Positions 60,564 to 64,000 of a DNA stretch of 64,000 bases are shown piece after piece. Under the pieces are notes generated by a model. That model did no database searches, was not told the DNA's origin, and saw only the letters and a program-made list of their open reading frames with translations. This DNA comes from Chitinophagaceae bacterium (GTDB lineage Bacteria > Bacteroidota > Bacteroidia > Chitinophagales > Chitinophagaceae), in assembly GCA_017853575.1 (NCBI GenBank), contig JAFMJI010000009.1:24436-88435 (forward strand), in the 5' to 3' direction. Both the position numbers and the translations under genes were made by a program. Position 1 is the stretch's first letter, and each line of letters starts with the position of its first letter.

Positions 60564-61306
60564 CTTGATTGTACTTTTTCAAATTGTTGATCATAGTCAT
60601 CCCTCAACGTTCCCATCCACCTGTCCCAAAATAAAAAATACAAACTGTAGTTTCCTTTGAAAAATTGATGGTGTTGATTGTGGGCAACAGAAGTGTTGAT
60701 CCAACGTCCAATTTTGGTAGTATGGAAATTTTTGGGATACAACTCCCAACCCAAATGTCCGTATACATTGTATACAATCATGAAAAAGAAAAAGAGAAAA
60801 AAATGTAAGCGATGCACTGGCATGATGAAAAGAAAAACAATCAATATGGCAGCTTCCACTACTGCTTCTAATGGATGAAATGCATACGCAGCCCAAGGTG
60901 ACGGGTTGGTCGACTGGTGGTGAACAAGATGAAAATATTTGAAAAGTTTTTTATGATGCATCAATCTGTGCATCCAGTAGAAATAAGTATCATGAATAAA
61001 CAACATCAAAGGAAAAATTCCTATAAAGTATGTCCATCCTCTTTCATCTATTTTTTTATACAGTTGTGTATACTTTGAAACATCTTCATTGAATATAAAA
61101 ATCACTGGGACTAATCCAAATATCAAAATAGTGATGACAGAGTAAAATATCTCTCTCAGATAATCTTGCTTAGCGGGAAAGCGCTGCTGAATTTTAGTAC
61201 TTATAAATTTGTTTTTATACAAAATGTAAAAAAACAAAAAAGCGATCCCTGCGACGAGAAAATACCGACCTCCAATCGTAGAAGTAATTTTAAAATAATT
61301 GTTCAT
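60560..61306 (-). CDS. Sterol desaturase / fatty acid hydroxylase family membrane protein (second copy)
   Basis: 248 residues from the ATG at 61306; an upstream extension overlapping polA is rejected. Four membrane segments and the His clusters HRLMHHKK, FHLVHHQSTNP, AFHPLEAVVE and AHNQHHQFF of the di-iron centre. The substrate is unknown. It sits 1 bp after polA. Confidence 0.88.
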   Translation of the reverse strand: MNNYFKITSTIGGRYFLVAGIAFLFFYILYKNKFISTKIQQRFPAKQDYLREIFYSVITILIFGLVPVIFIFNEDVSKYTQLYKKIDERGWTYFIGIFPLMLFIHDTYFYWMHRLMHHKKLFKYFHLVHHQSTNPSPWAAYAFHPLEAVVEAAILIVFLFIMPVHRLHFFLFFFFMIVYNVYGHLGWELYPKNFHTTKIGRWINTSVAHNQHHQFFKGNYSLYFLFWDRWMGTLRDDYDQQFEKVQSR

Positions 61307-61307
61307 A

Positions 61308-64000
61308 TCAATGTGCTTCGAGCCAATTTTTTCCAATACCCGCCTCTGCAACTACTGGAACATTGTTTGGTAGTGGCAATGCGCTTTCCATATTTTCCAA
61401 TATCAATACTTTTAAATCATTTGCTTCCGACTCCAATGCATCAAAAATCAATTCATCATGAACCTGTAAAATCATTTTGCTCTTAAAGCCCTGTTTTTTT
61501 ATTTCACGGTGAACCTTGATCATTGCCAGTTTGATCATATCTGCTGCAGTTCCCTGTATCGGTGAATTGATGGCGTTTCGCTCAGCAAATCCCCTCACTG
61601 TAAAATTGGATGAGTTGATGTCTCTCAACCATCTTTTTCTACCCATCAATGTTTCTACATATCCCTTCTCTTTTGCAAAATTGATGGTTGATTCCATGTA
61701 ATCATTGATTCCAGAAAATTCTTTTTTATAATTATCGATGATTGTTTTCGCCTCTGTTCTGCTGATTCCTAAATTATCAGCGAGTCCAAACGCACCCTGA
61801 CCATAGATGATACCGAAGTTTACACTCTTTGCTTTATAACGCATTTCTTTGGTAACATCAGCCTCTTCTACTCCATAAACCTTTGCAGCAGTTGCAGTAT
61901 GGATATCTTTTCCCAGCCTAAATGCTTCACACATGTTCTTATCTCCACTGATGGCTGCAACTATTCTTAATTCGATCTGCGAATAGTCAGCCGAAATAAG
62001 CACATGGTTTTTATCTCTTGGTATAAAGGCTTTTCTAATTTCTTTACCACGATCACTTCTTACTGGTATGTTTTGAAGGTTGGGGTTATTACTTGCAAGT
62101 CTTCCTGTTACTGCTACGGCTTGACCGTATGTTGTATGTACCCTGCCGGTTTGTTCGTTGATCAACATTGGCAATGCATCAACATAGGTTGATTTTAATT
62201 TTGTCAATTCTCTGAATGTCAAAATATCTGAAACGATTGGAAATTGATGAGCAAGTTTTTGCAAAACATCTTCTCCTGTAGCATACTGCCCAGTTTTTGT
62301 TTTTTTTGCTTTTGGATCCAGTTTCAATTTATCGAACAATACTTCTCCCAATTGTTTAGGCGATGCAAGATTAAATCTTACACCTGCTGTTTTATATACT
62401 GCTTCTTCCGATTGTTTAGCTTCCCTTTCTAATTCTTTAGAATAGTCATTCAAGAATCCAGTATCAATCCTCACACCCTCAAACTCCATGTCCATCAGCA
62501 CTTTCACCAATGGGTTTTCTACTTCGTAAAAAACTTTTTCAACTTCCTTGGTTTTTAATTGAGGCTCGAAGATGTTTTTCAATTGCAATGTGATATCGGC
62601 ATCTTCTCCTGCATATTCTTTAACTTTTTCAATTTCCACATCACGCATGGTGCCCTGACCTTTGCCCTTCTTGCCAATCAACTCCTCTATATGAACAGGC
62701 TCATATCCCAAATATTTCGCACTGAGTAGATCCATGCTTCGCTTTCCTTCGGGTTCAATTACATAGTGCGCCAGCATGGTATCAAAAATATTACCGGCCA
62801 ACTCTATACCCAGTCTCTTCAGTATCAATAAATCGTATTTGATATTTTGTCCTATCCAAACTTTAGAATTGTCATTAAACAGGGGAACAAATTTTTGAAG
62901 AATGGCAGCAGTTTTTCCTTCATCATCTGGACAAGGAACATAGCTGGCTGTTCCTGTCTGAACAGAAAAACTCATTCCTACAATTTTAGCTGTATTTGCA
63001 TCGAGTCCCGTAGTTTCAGTATCAAAACAAATTTCTTTTGCGTTTTGAAGTTGCTTTAATAACCCATCTATTTTATCATCACTATCAATCAATTCATACC
63101 TATGAGGCGTATTGTTGATGTTTTTATCAACCACCATAGGTACATCCTCTGATGTTATTTCCTGTGCTTCGTTGGCAACAGCACTCGGTATTGGTGCACC
63201 GCCAAACAAGTCACCTTGCACAGGTGCAGCTTTTTCAACAGGACCTGCAATTGGGATATCCTCGCCTAAAATTCTTTTGCCAATGGTTCTGAACTCCAGC
63301 TCACTGAAAATTTCTTTCAATGAATCTTTATTAGGTTCTGTTACTTTAAAGTTTTCTTCATGGAATTCAACAGGTACAGAGGTGATGATGGTTGCGAGTT
63401 TTTTACTCATGATGGCCAAGTCCTTGCCCTGTCTTACTTTTTCACCAATCGCACCTTTAATTTTATCTGCATTGTCCAATACTGCTTCAAGTGATCCATA
63501 TTCTGCCAATAGTTTTGCTGCGGTCTTTTCACCTACACCCGGTATGCCAGGAATATTATCAACTGCATCACCCATCATAGCCAACATATCTATTACCTGA
63601 TCAACATGTTGAATGTTCCATTTTTCGCAGACTTCTGCCGGACCTATGATTTCAACGTCTCCACCTTGATAAGGAGGTTTGTATATTTTGATGTTTTCGG
63701 ATACCAGTTGTCCGTAATCTTTATCGGGAGTTACCATGTATACATGATACCCTGCTTTCTCAGCTTGTTTGGCAAGTGTTCCAATCACATCATCCGCCTC
63801 GAATCCATCTGTTTCGATAATGGGTATGTTAAAACTTTCGATGATTTTTTTAATGTCGGGAATTGAAGCAAGTAAATCTTCTGGAGCTTCCTGTCTGTTG
63901 GCTTTGTAATCAGCAAAATCTGTATGGCGTTCTGTTGGTGCAGCAGTATCAAAGCAAATGGCCATGTGACTTGGCTTTTGCTTGTTGATCAAATCAACCA
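61308..64000 (-). CDS. polA: DNA polymerase I (5' end outside window)
   Basis: About 897 residues visible; the N-terminal 45-50 residues are beyond the right edge (the frame is open to the last base; a TTG at 63992 is internal). The 5' nuclease domain shows MLAMMGDAVDNIPGIPGVGEK. A 3'-5' exonuclease domain keeps the catalytic FDTETTGL. The polymerase domain has the A motif ISADYSQIELRIVAA, the B motif RYKAKSVNFGIIYGQGAFG and the C motif LQVHDELIFDA. All three activities look intact. Confidence 0.97.
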   Translation of the reverse strand, partial: VDLINKQKPSHMAICFDTAAPTERHTDFADYKANRQEAPEDLLASIPDIKKIIESFNIPIIETDGFEADDVIGTLAKQAEKAGYHVYMVTPDKDYGQLVSENIKIYKPPYQGGDVEIIGPAEVCEKWNIQHVDQVIDMLAMMGDAVDNIPGIPGVGEKTAAKLLAEYGSLEAVLDNADKIKGAIGEKVRQGKDLAIMSKKLATIITSVPVEFHEENFKVTEPNKDSLKEIFSELEFRTIGKRILGEDIPIAGPVEKAAPVQGDLFGGAPIPSAVANEAQEITSEDVPMVVDKNINNTPHRYELIDSDDKIDGLLKQLQNAKEICFDTETTGLDANTAKIVGMSFSVQTGTASYVPCPDDEGKTAAILQKFVPLFNDNSKVWIGQNIKYDLLILKRLGIELAGNIFDTMLAHYVIEPEGKRSMDLLSAKYLGYEPVHIEELIGKKGKGQGTMRDVEIEKVKEYAGEDADITLQLKNIFEPQLKTKEVEKVFYEVENPLVKVLMDMEFEGVRIDTGFLNDYSKELEREAKQSEEAVYKTAGVRFNLASPKQLGEVLFDKLKLDPKAKKTKTGQYATGEDVLQKLAHQFPIVSDILTFRELTKLKSTYVDALPMLINEQTGRVHTTYGQAVAVTGRLASNNPNLQNIPVRSDRGKEIRKAFIPRDKNHVLISADYSQIELRIVAAISGDKNMCEAFRLGKDIHTATAAKVYGVEEADVTKEMRYKAKSVNFGIIYGQGAFGLADNLGISRTEAKTIIDNYKKEFSGINDYMESTINFAKEKGYVETLMGRKRWLRDINSSNFTVRGFAERNAINSPIQGTAADMIKLAMIKVHREIKKQGFKSKMILQVHDELIFDALESEANDLKVLILENMESALPLPNNVPVVAEAGIGKNWLEAH

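Noticed and set aside
63112..63600. 162-codon antisense ORF inside polA
   Set aside because: Shadow of the polA 5' nuclease and exonuclease linker region.

Overview
The window looks like a chromosomal segment of a free-living member of the Bacteroidota, most likely a Chitinophagaceae-type genome. The reasons are a SusC/SusD pair, families largely confined to this phylum (DUF2480, DUF5606, IPExxxVDY-like), sigma factor promoters of the Bacteroidota type (TTTG ... TAnnTTTG), moderately AT-rich DNA and very compact gene packing with 4-20 bp overlaps. No tRNA, rRNA, CRISPR array, insertion sequence or prophage was seen. Both edges cut a gene: an MBL-rhodanese protein at the left and polA at the right.

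Layout. 0-5.2 kb: a sulfur-compound module with a rhodanese-fused hydrolase (partial), a TsdA-like dihaem cytochrome c, a SoxB-like metallohydrolase, two YeeE/YedE half-transporters and a CRP-type regulator with a consensus CRP box in front of the transporter genes. 5.2-8.2 kb: mnmG, a CAP-domain secreted protein bracketed by two parS-like sites, and ybeY. 8.3-24.3 kb: housekeeping and metal or stress genes (feoA, nadD, chrA, a 2OG oxygenase, a DUF3089 lipoprotein, usp, asnS, rho, selU-selD, M28 peptidase, feoB, a HAD phosphatase and two small unknowns). 24.3-24.7 kb: a 443-bp gene-free, AT-rich divergent region with a cluster of DnaA boxes, best read as the chromosomal replication origin. 24.7-33.4 kb: ppiD, DUF2480, kdsB, sterol desaturase-like, dnaN, recX, nitrilase-like, thiL and an inositol monophosphatase.

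33.4-45.9 kb is a carbohydrate oxidation locus: GMC oxidoreductase, MFS transporter, Gfo/Idh/MocA dehydrogenase, two TIM-barrel isomerase/lyase-like proteins (one Tat-exported), a lipoprotein cytochrome c, a DUF1080 (3-keto-disaccharide hydrolase family) protein and a roughly 1,125-residue ThuA / PQQ-type sugar dehydrogenase / PKD / cytochrome c fusion. Together they suggest oxidation of glycosides (probably to 3-keto sugars), hydrolysis or elimination of the keto-glycoside, and electron flow to cytochrome c. 46.2-56.1 kb: a SusC/SusD uptake pair followed by a very large VCBS/UnbV lipoprotein and a vanadium haloperoxidase/PAP2-type protein. 56.1-57.6 kb: a metal-responsive cluster (MerC-like, SCO, Fur family) with a perfect inverted repeat in the divergent promoter region. 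57.7-64 kb: a minus-strand run of polA, sterol desaturase-like, DsbA-like, DUF5606 and an M3 oligopeptidase.

Genes work together most clearly in four places: sulfur oxidation with its own regulator; origin-associated functions (DnaA boxes, dnaN, mnmG, parS); tRNA wobble-uridine modification (mnmG with selU and selD); and the 3-keto-glycoside-like locus beside the SusCD operon. All functional calls come from reading motifs; no database search was possible.
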